64,000 nt of DNA. It comes from Lycorma delicatula (taxonomy: Eukaryota > Arthropoda > Insecta > Hemiptera > Fulgoridae). Position 1 is the stretch's first letter. Each line of letters starts with the position of its first letter. The notes below the pieces were generated by a model. That model searched no databases. It had not been told where the DNA came from and worked only from the letters and a program-made list of their open reading frames with translations. The stretch spans positions 6,520,001 to 6,584,000 of the forward strand of contig NC_134464.1 of NCBI RefSeq assembly GCF_047948215.1, written 5' to 3'. A program made the translations under genes and the position numbers. Below are positions 1 through 10,859 of this stretch, in pieces.

Positions 1-1620
1 GAAAATTTTCAGTTCTTTTCTTACAACTTTTTTTTACGGTAGCAAATCTGATACCTTGCTGCTGTGCTAACTTATGCGTTGACTTTGATGGACTTTCGGC
101 CGTAGCATCCAAAAGAGAATGCACCACATAATTTTAAAGCATACTGTTGAGCGACTTTCTGAACGCTGTGTTATAAAAACTTTATTTTTTCCTCCTGACC
201 CCAAGATAGATTATTGTTCAAAACTACTTCTTGTGTGTTTACTTTATAATAATACTTTCAATATCTTTAAACTGAGAGATATTGGCAAAAAGCCACGTAT
301 TATTATTGGCAGGAAGCCATGTGTGGTTTTATTAGTTATTGAAAATATTAGGTTGTGTAAAATAATAGTAGTTAAGTTATTAAATCTAGCTTTTGATGAG
401 CTAATTAGTGCAAAATGTTCCCTACAGATGTAGACTTTCACTAAGATAATATTATTCAAATAAAAGCATATCAATTTATCAACCTGTTGATTGAATCAAG
501 AGATATCAACCGAGACATATCTGTAGATTTTATATGAATGTGTATTAATTGAACATTTTTCTTCTCAGTAATGTTTAATGTTACCTATACTGAACCGATT
601 GATTTATAAAATAAACTTTTTTGAAAAATTAAAATTAAGTACTTTAAAAAATCACTGAAAATTGAAAGATAATTTTTCAGTTTTTCTTTAAATTTCAACA
701 TTTTGAAGTCTGCCCCAAATAAAAACAACTATCGACTTTCTTAATTTTGTATCAACTTTAAAAAGTTGAAACTTAGAAAAAAAAAGTGAAAAGTTATTGC
801 CTTTGTATATATATATATATATGTGATGTTCTGGGACATATATCCCGAACTTCAGGTACTCCTTCAGGACACCAAAATGAGGAAAATAGTTCATATTGAT
901 GTAAGTCCTATTGTTTTCCTTCTGGATGCCATTTTGTGATTTTCAACAAAATAATTATTTCACAGGAATGGGTAAATCTGCTGTAATTAAATTTGGCAAA
1001 TCTAAGCCTAGTGTCTTATTCTGCAAAATAAAAAAATTTGAAAATGTTACTTTCAAAAATTTCAAAATGGCGGCCATCTTAATTTTTTAATCTTAAGTAT
1101 CTTTGTAATTATTTATTTGATCAAATTTTTACTTATACAAAATTTATTAAGCATTTAATTTTTAAGAAAATGGCATCTCATTTATAAAAATCTGGTTACA
1201 AACAATCAAGTTATTGCAGAAAATTAATCTGATATTACGCTTGCATACTGTAATACAAGGTGATTATTTTTGCCTGTTTTTATTTCCTCCTCTAAATATA
1301 ATACAAATTTTAATAATAAATAATAAACTAAATTAATAAAAATTATCAGCTTGCATTATTGTGCATAAGCATCCTGCCAGGTTAATTGTCTAGAGAAAGT
1401 AGGTCTTGTTGCAAGAGGATGTAGTCTATATTGCTCCATGCTTTTGTTTGTATTTTGGATTGGTTTTTTGGGTTTTTTTGTTCTGGACTGGATGTTTGGC
1501 AAGTGCGATGGTTTTTTATTGATTGTGTTTTGTATATTTGAAGATTTTTGGACAACGCGCAGCCTTTTATATTTTTTTTGTTGTTGTATTTTTATAGATT
1601 TATTGCCGTTAGGCATTAAA
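1..1620. other. AT-rich sequence, no gene recognised
   Basis: Low-complexity AT-rich DNA with a short (TA)n run at about 804-823. A 104-codon frame at 119-433 (+) has no motif I recognise and no codon pattern that sets it apart from chance. The stretch near 1060-1080 reads AAAATGGCGGCCATCTT, a motif often seen in non-autonomous insect repeats, but no ends could be defined. Confidence 0.5.
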
Positions 1621-1772
1621 GTTTGAATTTGCTTGTTGTTTGTATACAGGTGTGTGTGTGTGTTTTGCAGAGAACAATTGGGAATCAAAGGCAACAAGGT
1701 TTGAATTTGCTTGCTTGTATACTGGTCTGTGTGTGTGTATGTGTGTATATGTTGCAGAGAACAATTGGGAAT
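1621..1772. repeat. Imperfect tandem duplication of about 75 bp
   Basis: Two adjacent copies, 1621-1691 and 1699-1772. Both start GTTTGAATTTGCTT, pass through a TG-rich microsatellite and end GCAGAGAACAATTGGGAATC. The copies differ mainly in the length of the TG tract. They lie immediately upstream of an R1-clade gag relic and may belong to its 5' untranslated region. Confidence 0.75.
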
Positions 1773-1795
1773 CTATTTCTTATGGAGTGGTATAA

Positions 1796-3080
1796 GAATT
1801 AGACGTCATCCAGACCCAGAGAAGATTCTCCTCCAACTTGAGAAAGGGTTGGAGAATGAGGAGATAGTTGGCCTCATTACAAAGTGGTGGCCAAGGGAGG
1901 CTTTTAAATTCATCAAGGGCAGGCAGGAGTCCTGATTCGCCAAAAAGGAGGTGGATGTGGGTGTACTGTTAGACCTGGCCTCTAACAAAAACCCCTTCAC
2001 TTCAGAGATTTACAAGTGGGTGCCTAATCTGAGGTGCATGGAGGAGAATAAGCAACTGAAGGTGGGACAATTATTATCTTGTAGTCCCACGGCCAAATTG
2101 CTTATTGGTGAGGATGTGGAGGAACGAGAACAGGCTGATATGTTGCTGTCATAGACTCGTCGCCTGATGAAGAAGAAGCGGTAGGACACCTTAAGGTTGT
2201 CTTGGAGAGTCTTCGAGCTTAAGTTGGTATTTGGTACTGCGACAGGTAAAACTGGTGCTCTTCTGAGGAAAATGATGGAGTATGTGGTGAGAAGGAGGTA
2301 GGCCAGGATTGAGGTTTACCTCGAGACAAGTCCCTGAGGAACAAATCAGTGGAGAGGGTCTCCTCAGTTCCATCAAAGACGGTCATCATCAAGGCACAGG
2401 ACAGATCCTATGCCACTTTGCTTAAGCAAGTCAAAGACGATGTAGGTGACGAACGTCCAGAGATTTTGTCCGTCAGGCAGGGCCAGGGAGGTGAGGTGAT
2501 CTGGGTGCGGGATGCCAGACAAGAAGCCAAAAAACTCCAGATGAGAATCCAGGCAGGAGTGGAGAGCATCAAATTCTCCTGTAGGGGGTCACAAGAAGAT
2601 TGTGAAAGTTTGTATGAAAGACATTGATTGATCAACTCATTTGTGTCGGAGAGATCAAATCGCCTCTTATGAAAAAGGCGGGTCTGGAGGAGGGACACTG
2701 TCAGAGTATGGATGTCTGGCCTGCTTATGGTAACACCAAATTGACCATCCTGGTGATGCCTGCCAAACTGGGAAATGCACTCTGTCTTAAAGGCAGAGTT
2801 AAGATCGAATGGGTGTTTTGCTGAGTGATCCCAGGAGTGGAGACTGACTGATGCTATAAGTGTTGGGTGGTGGGCCACATGGCGGTCAAGAGTAATGGAC
2901 CCAATCAAAGGATGATATGCTTTAATTGTGGCTCTGAAGGGCATCTCGCCAAGGATTGTAGCTTTGAGAGTAAGTGTCTTGCATGTAACAGGGGTGGCCT
3001 TAGGATGGGCAGTTTTGGATCCGCCTGGCAGCTGATGAGCTGTGAGTCTGTGGGGCGGTCCTATCGAATGAACAAATGAT
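1796..3080 (+). mobile_element. R1-clade non-LTR retrotransposon, gag (ORF1) relic
   Basis: Broken gag-like reading frames on the plus strand. At about 1840-2110 there is a segment with WPREAFK and DVGVLLDL, the pattern of R1-clade ORF1 upstream regions. At 2361-2560 come TVIIKAQDRSYATLLKQVK and then a segment ending ARQEAKKLQ, a second conserved ORF1 block. At 2900-2985 CCHC zinc knuckles can be read, the best being CFNCGSEGHLAKDC, preceded by a decayed one (CYKCWVVGHMAV) and followed by a partial CLAC. At least three stops and frameshifts separate these blocks, so it is not expressed as one protein. ORF1 proteins of this kind bind element RNA in the cytoplasm. No endonuclease or RT follows in phase; 3081-3540 is probably more element debris, but nothing in it is recognisable. 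Confidence 0.75.
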
Positions 3081-3540
3081 GTTCGACTGTCCAGCTCTTG
3101 TGGGGGGGTGGGAGCAGAACTCAGGCCACCCTGGAATTTAGAGGTCAAGGGGAAAATTGGCCCCTCACAAGCGGCGAGTCAGTGTGGCGAGAGCCGCATT
3201 GTTGGGCCGTGTGGGAGTTCCTTGATACGGTTTCTTTGTTCAAATGACATCAGTAGTTGCCTAAAGGAAAAGAGTCCTACTCGCTGCTGTAGGAAGCTAA
3301 CTGAGAGATATGGCTGGCTATCAGTCAGATTAAGGCTCCAAGCGCTTTAATGGTGGACAGGTACTTGCTGGCATTCAGCAGCCTAGGCGTGGCAGTGAAT
3401 TACTGTCTTAGATGATATAAATTTAATTATCGATAGTCACATATGTTTTAGTAGTTGACGGGGTGTGCCTATCCATTTTAGTTATATATGACAAGTGTGC
3501 GGTGGGACACGCAAGCGAGTGGTGTATGGTACCACGCTTA

Positions 3541-3801
3541 TTCCAATCACGCATTTAGGTTAGCTCTACGAGCTAGTTAGGACACTGGTCGCTAAACTGT
3601 TTCGAGGCTCAGTAGCCGTTTGTGGCACAGACATTCGGTTTTATGCTTTAGGACGACCGATGGTGTGGTGGTGGGAGAAATACCAAGCAAACCAATTAGG
3701 ACGGGCAGCAGACAGTGCCTAAAGAAACCTTTTGAAGACCTCAGCTCGGACCACTCTCCTATCTTATTGGAGTTGGGCCAAGCAGGGGGCGGCCGAGACC
3801 C
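3541..3801 (+). repeat. 261-bp direct repeat, copy 1 (Jockey endonuclease fragment)
   Basis: Base-for-base match to 6412-6672 apart from one difference (A at 3546, C at 6417). The sequence includes the C-terminal end of an apurinic-type endonuclease domain, with the LSSDHSPILLELG motif (SDH is the conserved catalytic triplet of this domain). In copy 2 the similarity continues into a Jockey RT; here it stops abruptly at 3802 and is followed by an unrelated gag-like relic on the other strand. Confidence 0.9.
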
Positions 3802-4510
3802 AGCTTTCATCAACAGTAGCAGCCAGGCTGTCTATAAGTTTAAGCTCCAAGATATTGATGTCTACAACTGCCGTGTATTCAAGGCGCCTTCACTTCTATC
3901 TGGCACTCCAATCCTGGTGTTCTTATAGTTTCTAGGCCAAGTCGTATTAATGAAATACACCATTTGATTGAGCGGGACTCCACTGTCTAGCCAGTCCGGA
4001 ATTGGACATCCAGTAGAACAACCATCTGTGACGCAGCCTCTGATGTCTTTTTAAACCCATGTGAGACGGTAATGGCTTTAATCACCTTTCTCAGGTCTTT
4101 GACCGTGTTGCCCAATTCTAACTCAGTATCTTTAATTGTCCTCTTCATGTTTTTATCTATGTTTTTAATGAGCTCTTTAGCAAGGTGCTCAAGTTTCCTC
4201 ACAGTTTTATCTAGGTGGGAGGGAGCCTCCTCATCCTCAGTGGAGGATTGCCTAGCTTTTATTCTCTTGGCTCCTCTCCTGCCGCCTGTAGTAAGGCTTA
4301 GGTGGAAGCCCACCCATCCAAACACTTGCCACCGATGGGCCGGTAACATCCCGCTTAAGGACAACCTCCAGTGTAGGGACTACCTTCGGAATAGAAGCAG
4401 CCTGCACAGGAGTGACCTTCACATCCTCCTGGCTCATCGTCGTAGCCTCCAGAGCGTTCTCAACCACTTTAACTGGCTTTTCCTTCGCAATGGTAGTTTG
4501 ATTTGTTAAA
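3802..4510 (-). mobile_element. Non-LTR gag N-terminal relic
   Basis: On the minus strand, frames 4467-4252 and 4364-3987 encode a Ser/Pro-rich segment followed by a charged stretch with a heptad look (HLDKTVRKLEHLAKELIKN, later LGNTVKDLRKVIKAI). This is the composition expected of the N-terminal part of an R1- or Jockey-type ORF1 protein. The two frames overlap out of phase, so there is a frameshift. There is no zinc knuckle, because the relic is cut at 3801 by the 261-bp repeat. Assignment is by composition and context, not by a diagnostic motif. Confidence 0.5.
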
Positions 4511-5335
4511 TGTAGCTTGTTTATTTAAGCTAAAAATCAAAGCTGTATTATCAATACTGATAAGAAACAAAATAAAAATTAATTTCAGTATCAGAAGTTT
4601 ATCCTCAAACTAGAGTGTAAAAGTCCACGCTATCAAAACCGATAATAAATAATAGTTATTAAGAACAAGAATGTTATTGACAAGAGATAACAAATTCAGC
4701 AAAGTGAACAACTTTCCAACTCACAGACGACTAACCCGCACTAACTTGTGTCACTAATGAACAGTCAATTATAGACCCCATTGCCAATGGCAATAAGGCC
4801 GATATCTAAAAATCTATTAAAAATTAGTCCAGCATCCAAAACTCGAGAAAAATTAAAAAGTACTACCAAAAAAAAAACTCCAACAGTTACCAGTCCAACT
4901 ATCTGTAAAAAATACCGAAAACCCTTGCCAAATAACAAAAAACCTTTACCTTAACTGCAATCTTAAATCCAACTCTAACCTTAACCCTAACCTCTCTTCA
5001 CAGAACAGATCAGAATCTTGATAACTCAGAAAACTTAGAAAATTGATTAGAGTACTGATAATGTGGTTTGAACTTTGGACCTTGCACGGGTCATCTGCTT
5101 TCCAACATTTAGATGTTATGTTTTCCTGGCCCTAAGCATATCTGCTAAAGTATATTAAAGTACGAACAAAATCGAAGTTAATCAAGTAATTGCTTAGAAT
5201 TACTGCCAGTAAAAAAGGTAAAATGTAATGTTACAGCTATTACAATGAAAATTAAATTTATTGCTGCATTATTTTACTGTTAAATAAAAAAAAGGGGTAA
5301 AATTTTAATACATTTTTATTATAAAATTCTTGTAC
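4511..5335. other. AT-rich spacer
   Basis: No coding signal. At about 5060-5110 the minus strand reads a tRNA T-arm-like string (GTCCAAAGTTCAAACC), which could be the B box of a decayed SINE, but no convincing A box was found. CTAACC-type strings near 4970-4995 are too short and irregular to be telomeric repeats. Confidence 0.4.
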
Positions 5336-6110
5336 ATCAATGTACAGGTTGTCTGAAAAAGTACTCTGCAGTTTTAAATTAAATTTTCTTTATGTTTAGA
5401 GTTACAAATGCATGTCTTTTCTTACATAAAAGTACAAAGTCTAAAGTTTTTTACTTTTAATGTAACTCAATATGAGCACTGTTTACAGTCCTGAAGATGT
5501 CTAATCAATAATCCATCTTATTACACCCTCTGGTGAATATGTTTGCTGGAATCGTTTCCACAGATACTGTTTTTCTTTTACGCAGGTGGTCAAGTGATTG
5601 GATTTTTTTGGCATCAGATTGAAACTTTATGATGGCCAAATGTTGAGAGCTTCTCCACTTATTCCACCTTGTGGGAACTTTCATTGAGTGCAATCCGCAT
5701 AACTTCTGCAAGATGTGGAGAGGTTCCATCCTGAAAAATTAGGCCCTCCATATTTTCAGTCTGCGAAAATACAAAGTTCTCCAACATGTACAAGTACACT
5801 ATGCCTGTAATAGTCTGCTTATAGAAAGAAATTGCCCAAAATTTCTATTATGCATGATATATATCACTCTAGACAATCATTTTTGGATAGTTATGGATGA
5901 ATTCCTCTGATTCATGTGAATTTTCTGAGTCTCATACTCTACATTTATGGTAATTCACAACTCCTTGAACATGAATGTTGCTGTGTTAGAAAATAAAATC
6001 TGCTGCAGGTCATTCATCAACAAATACGAATTCTTACATGATTGTTACAAATTGAACTCTTGTTGCTTATCGTTAGGTTTAATTCCATGAAGTAACTGCA
6101 GTTTATAAGC
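5336..6110 (-). mobile_element. Probable Tc1/mariner-superfamily transposase relic
   Basis: At about 5745-5640 the minus strand reads EGLIFQDGTSPHLAEVMR, resembling the second-aspartate region (QQDGAPPHY type) of maT-like mariner transposases. A decayed, frameshifted segment to about 5510 follows at roughly the spacing where the family has its third catalytic Asp, but that residue is not preserved. At 5344 the plus strand reads ACAGGTTGTCTGAAAAAGTA, which resembles a terminal inverted repeat of such elements and would mark the 3' end. I found no matching repeat on the far side, where the 261-bp repeat and the Jockey element begin at 6412. Confidence 0.4.
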
Positions 6111-6411
6111 AAAATGTTTTAGTCACTTGTGAACAAAACATGAACAGTACTTTTTTAGAATGTTTAGTTGACAACTAACACTACAAACTGAACAAGATCT
6201 TTCAATTATAGGACTGGAATGTTTGCCACTCAACTGCTGTAACTGCTGAAATTTTAAATATACAAATAACCATTCAAAAATGTTTATAGAGTTTGTAATA
6301 AAATGAAGCCAAGTTGGAAGCTGTCATTTTTGATTTAATGTTGGGACCACCTTCTACCATCCAGGAAAACGACATCTCTGTTGTAAACTTACCACTTGCA
6401 CCCTTATAAGT

Positions 6412-6672
6412 TTCCACTCACGCATTTAGGTTAGCTCTACGAGCTAGTTAGGACACTGGTCGCTAAACTGTTTCGAGGCTCAGTAGCCGTTTGTGGCACA
6501 GACATTCGGTTTTATGCTTTAGGACGACCGATGGTGTGGTGGTGGGAGAAATACCAAGCAAACCAATTAGGACGGGCAGCAGACAGTGCCTAAAGAAACC
6601 TTTTGAAGACCTCAGCTCGGACCACTCTCCTATCTTATTGGAGTTGGGCCAAGCAGGGGGCGGCCGAGACCC
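6412..6672 (+). repeat. 261-bp direct repeat, copy 2
   Basis: Near-identical partner of 3541-3801, offset 2871 bp in the same orientation. Here the endonuclease C-terminus runs on in the same frame into the linker before the Jockey RT (6491-6889), so this is probably the source copy. Confidence 0.9.
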
Positions 6673-8870
6673 CCCGACTATACCCCGAAGGTTAGTGAAT
6701 TGGAAAAGGTTCTATGAGACTCTCCAACGGGATTATAGACCAGCGCATCCTAAACTCCTGACAACACCGAAGGAAATCGACGACACGGTCGAACGCGTCA
6801 CATCGTCAGTGCTCTGTCAAACAGCTTTACGGAAAAGACCACGAAGCCTATCTGTAATAATCTCCCACATCATGTCTCTGATGCTATAGCAGAAAAGCGC
6901 CGACTGAGGATGAGATACCGAATCACCCTGTCCCCAGATGATAAAAAGGCTTTTTATATTCAAACGAACAGAGTGAAACAGCTGATGGCACAACATCGAG
7001 AGGATTCCTGGAATGAATACCTCGCCTAGGTCTCAGACGACCACTCCTCGGTGTTCAGGCTAAACAAAAAACTACGAGAAGGAAAGCCGCTTGTGGGGCA
7101 CGAGGCCTTCTGGCATATTCGGAGGCGGACAGGGCGGAGGTTGTCGCCGACACCCTGGAGAACTAATTTACTCCAAACTCCCCTCCCGCCACAAACGACG
7201 ACCACACAGCCGTGATGGAGTCCTTCCTCGTAGATTATTTAGCACAGGTGGAGGACGCCCCACTAGAAATAGACCAAGTCACTGAGGCGGAGGTTTCCGT
7301 TGCAATCAAAGCCACAAGCCCCGACAAGGCTCCGGGTGTTGATGGGATCGGTGCCCGCGCATTCCGGAATGTTCCACCCGCTCTTATAGCGATCATAACC
7401 ACAATATTCACGTCAATTTTGTACGTTGGATATTTTCGGAATTGTTGGAAATACTGCAAAGGTGGTATGCTTACCCAAACCTGGAAAAAGTCTGCTCTTT
7501 CCCCAGAATTACAGGACGATTTCCTTATTACCAGTGTTGTCTAAGCTATTCGAAAGGATTTTCCTGGAGAGACTTAGGCGACCTTTGGGAAAAGGAGTAC
7601 GACCTGAGCAATTTGGGTTCAGGGATGGCCACTCGACGACCCTCCAACTGGTTAAAATAATCGACAGTCTTGTTGGAGGCTTAAATAGAAAAGCGGTAAC
7701 TGCAACCGTTTTTCTAGATGTGGCTAAAGCCTTTGACAAAGTTTGGCATAGTGGCTTGCTGTATAAACTCGCACATACGACGATTCCCTGTCGCTATGTC
7801 AGATTGATACGGTCTTATTTACTAGACCGACAATTTGTTTTACGCGTAGGGGGAACAATCTCCTCCACCAGAGACGTAGCCGATGGAGTCCCGCAAGGAG
7901 CAGTGTGTTCACCGTTCTTGTACACGGCCTACGTCAACGATATGCCGCTGTCGGAAGGAGTCAAAACAGCTCTATACGCAGACGACACGGCATATTATTA
8001 TGAATCCGGAAGTGTAGATTACGCGATCGAGAGACTCCAACGGCAATTGGATGTAGTAGAGCCGTGGCTCGATATATGGAAAATCAAGGTCAACGGTGAT
8101 AAATCGGTGGCAGTGATGTTCACATACAAGACACGTGCTCCAGCCAGGCAGCTGGAAATCTCAGAAGAGAAAATCCCTTTGGGAAAACAGTCAAGTACCT
8201 GGGAGTAGTCCTGAATAAACGGCTTACTTTAGGAGAACATGTTAAATATGTGACCCAAAGGGCAAAGGCCGTCAGAGCCTCACTATACCCAGTACTGAAC
8301 AGTGCCAGCCCGTATCCACTGGCGACCAAATTGCTCATTTTTCGGCTATACGTCCTGCCGATTCTAACATACGCTTACCCGGCACGGGGAGCTTTGTTGA
8401 ACTCCACGCTTCAAAAGAAATTAGAAGCCGTCCAAAACACAGCCTTGCGGACGATATTTGGAGCACCGTGGTTCGTCAGAAACGTCACTCTTCGCTACGA
8501 TTCGGGACTACACACCGTATCAGAGGTGGAGGTGGCGCAGGCACGCAGACTATTCAGGAGAGCGGCCGTGTCCGAACACGGCCATCTCCGGGACATCTGC
8601 CAAGAAGACCGTACTCCACAGGGTATAAGAAAACGGCCTCGTGCCGTATTAAACGAACGACCGTGAAGAGGCGGTACGAGAGTCAAAAAATGACAAACTT
8701 AGGAGCCTCTATATCGCGTAACCCATAAATGGAAACTGCGCCAAAATTCCGGCCGCGAAAGTGACCTTTTTCGCAATTAAATTTTGTTAAAACTATAAAA
8801 AGCTAGACAACACCCCACACCGTCCCACGAAGAGACCACAATTTCATTTAGTCAGCATATGCGACTCCCT
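6412..8870 (+). mobile_element. Jockey-clade non-LTR retrotransposon, 5'-truncated pol
   Basis: The best-preserved element in the window. It reads, in order: endonuclease C-terminus (6491-6700, SDH motif); a linker with a WNEYLA block near 7010-7030; RT N-terminal motif DKAPGVDGIGARAFRN (7323-7370); then, after frame changes near 7440-7550, NYRTISLLPVLSKLFERI, the catalytic FLDVAKAFDKVWH (about 7710-7750), GVPQGAVCSP (about 7885-7915) and YADDTAYY (about 7975-7998). A further frameshift near 8180 moves the thumb and C-terminal region (KYLGV, then PILTYAYPARG) into another frame, ending at the stop near 8664. RT with the YADD box copies element RNA by target-primed reverse transcription. The gag and the N-terminal half of the endonuclease are missing. 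The 3' UTR limit near 8870 is approximate. Confidence 0.85.
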
Positions 8871-8989
8871 CCGGAGAACGGGGCGCATTTTTCCCTCCAA
8901 ATAACTAGGGCTCTGGTAGGCGCACTCCTGCTAGCCCGTAGGTGCTGGTACCGAATGGACTTCAGCGGATAGACTGAAGGGGAATCACG

Positions 8990-10390
8990 CCGGGATTACT
9001 ACGTTCAAAAGTTTAGTCTTGTGTGTATGCTAATCGGGGTGACACCTCCTCCTTCATCAGAGGGGAGTACGGTAGTGTTTTCGATCTGACGTTCGTTTCC
9101 GAGGGCCTCCTGAGGTTTGTCGACCGCTGGGAGGTTTTGGAGGAATCTGAGCAATCACAAGTTGATCTTACGGTTGCTGTCAGACGGAGTCACCCGGCCG
9201 GTCAGTCTCCCGTGTGGAGGCTTACCGAGCATGAGATCGGGGAGATTTGGGTCTCGATCGTATGAGAAGTTAGCAGAGGTGCTTTGCAGAGTATGTGAGC
9301 GTGTGAAGCCGGCCCTCTCGAACGCCGGAAGAAGTTCGGTATACTAGTCGCCGTTAGGAGTAAGAACCCCGAGGTCGCCGCTAGGAGGCAGGAATGCATA
9401 CTGACCACAAGGCGATTCGTAAGGGAGGGACGAAGGCCTGATGGTGAAGGTAGACGGGTTGCCCTTGAAGCGCTACAAGCCGCTAGGAAGGCTTTGAGAC
9501 TTGCTATTAACAAGTCCAAACGAGAACGTTGGAAGGAGCTTTTCCTGGATGGGATGTGATAGAAACCCGTGGGGCGACGCCTATAAGATCGTTTACAGAA
9601 GGCTCAGTAGGTCGCTCCCCGTGTTATCAGGGGAGCATATGAGGAGGGTGGTGACTACCTTGTTCCCCATGCGCGAGGAAGAGGACAGGCAACTGGTCGC
9701 GCATGGATGCAGGTATTTTACGGCGGAGGAAGTTCTGGTGGCGGCGGGCAAGCTTAGCTGTGGTAGGAGTCCGGGTCCTGACGGCGTGCCTGCCGAGGAG
9801 GTCGGGGCGTTAGTTGAGTTGGCGCCTTAGCTGATCGCCGACGGTTTTGTCGTTGTAGGGGTTTGCTCGTGAGGGAGTCATTCCGGCTAAGTGGAAGACG
9901 GCAAGATTGGTTCTCTTCAATAAACCGGGGAGACCCATAGATGACTCGTCGGTGTATAGGCATATCTGTTGACTAAATGCCGCGGATAAGCTGTTTGTGC
10001 GGTTCCTGGTAGGAGAGCTGGAGATCAGGACGAACGTCGCAATCAGACGATAATATAGAGAGTAAGGGCCTGGTGGTAGCGGCTCATAAAACCAAGGCGG
10101 TGGTCTTCTCGGGAAGGAATCAGGTTGATGAGGCGACGTTCATTGCGGGGGACGTATTCATCGCGCCCACCTTCGGTTGTAAGTACCTGGGGGTCAGGCT
10201 CGACAAGAGGTTGACTTTCCGGGTACACGTCTTGGAGACGATGGAAAAGGCAGATAGGCTGCTGGCTCATGATGAACGTCGGTGGGCCGCGTCAGTCCAA
10301 AAAAAAAGGGCTGCTTGCTTCTATAGTTGATTCCGCGGTGTATGCTGTATCGGCTTGGGTGAAGGGGCTTTAAGAGTATCACGGAAATAG
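8990..10390 (+). mobile_element. R1-clade non-LTR element with the RT core deleted
   Basis: At 9068-9160 the endonuclease C-terminal block reads YGSVFDLTFVSE and VDRWEVLEE. A linker with ALRLAINKSKRERWKELF follows (about 9490-9545), then NPWGDAYKIV (about 9568-9597) and the first RT block CGRSPGPDGVPAEEVG (about 9759-9806). After YRHIC..NAADKLFVRFL (about 9955-10010) the sequence jumps to AAHKTKAVVFSGR (about 10078-10116) and KYLGVRLDKRLTFRVHV. The palm motifs (first Asp motif, GxPQGS, YADD) are absent and there is no room for them, so roughly 40 bp replace several hundred. Multiple stops and frameshifts. Both ends are approximate. Confidence 0.75.
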
Positions 10391-10419
10391 GCGTAGGGTT
10401 GCGGGAAATGACATCCAAG

Positions 10420-10535
10420 ATGGCGACCGGAAGTCAACGACAATATGGCGACCAGAAGTCAACGACAATATGGCGACCAGAAGTCACATGACAAAATGGC
10501 GACCGGTAGTGACTTTACAAGATGGCGGTCGATCT
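10420..10535. repeat. Short tandem repeat, 25-26 bp unit, about 4.5 copies
   Basis: Copies start with ATGGCGACC at 10420, 10445, 10470 and 10496, and with ATGGCGGTC at 10522. Units read ATGGCGACCAGAAGTCAACG plus a variable tail. The array directly follows the 3' coding end of the preceding R1-clade copy and is probably part of its 3' untranslated region; tandem repeats are common there in non-LTR elements. Confidence 0.8.
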
Positions 10536-10859
10536 CGCCCACTTCCGGCCCAACTACTGGTGGTAGGTCATCTTGGATGACGTTATTTCGGGCGACCGTA
10601 CCCCTATCGTATACTGCGGAAGTGTGTGCTCCCCACCGCCCAGCCCCAAAAAATAGACGTTTCTCGAGGATCATCCTATTGTTTATTGTTTATAGTTCAT
10701 CGTCGTCCCGCTAGGAAGACTTCCAACTACAAGGAGACGTGATGTTACTAAGGAAGGAAAGTAAAGACTGAGACGATTTTAGTGAAGTCGACGGTGACCT
10801 ATGCTTATATGATAAAATCATTCAAGGCAGACATTGTGATCCCACCATCTACGGAATTT

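Noticed and set aside
119..433. 104-codon open frame as a gene
   Set aside because: No recognisable domain, AT-driven composition, no splice or promoter context.
1356..1697. 113-codon minus-strand frame rich in Gln, Lys and Pro
   Set aside because: Arises from the TG/CA microsatellite and GT-rich repeats on the other strand; low complexity.
2408..3148. 246-codon minus-strand frame, one of the longest in the window
   Set aside because: It is antisense to the R1-clade gag, whose zinc knuckles and conserved blocks are on the plus strand; the frame is a by-product.
4965..4996. Interstitial telomeric repeat (TAACC/CTAACC words)
   Set aside because: A few irregular words of unequal length; not an array.
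5060..5110. tRNA gene on the minus strand
   Set aside because: Only a T-arm-like string is present; no acceptor stem, D-arm or anticodon arm.
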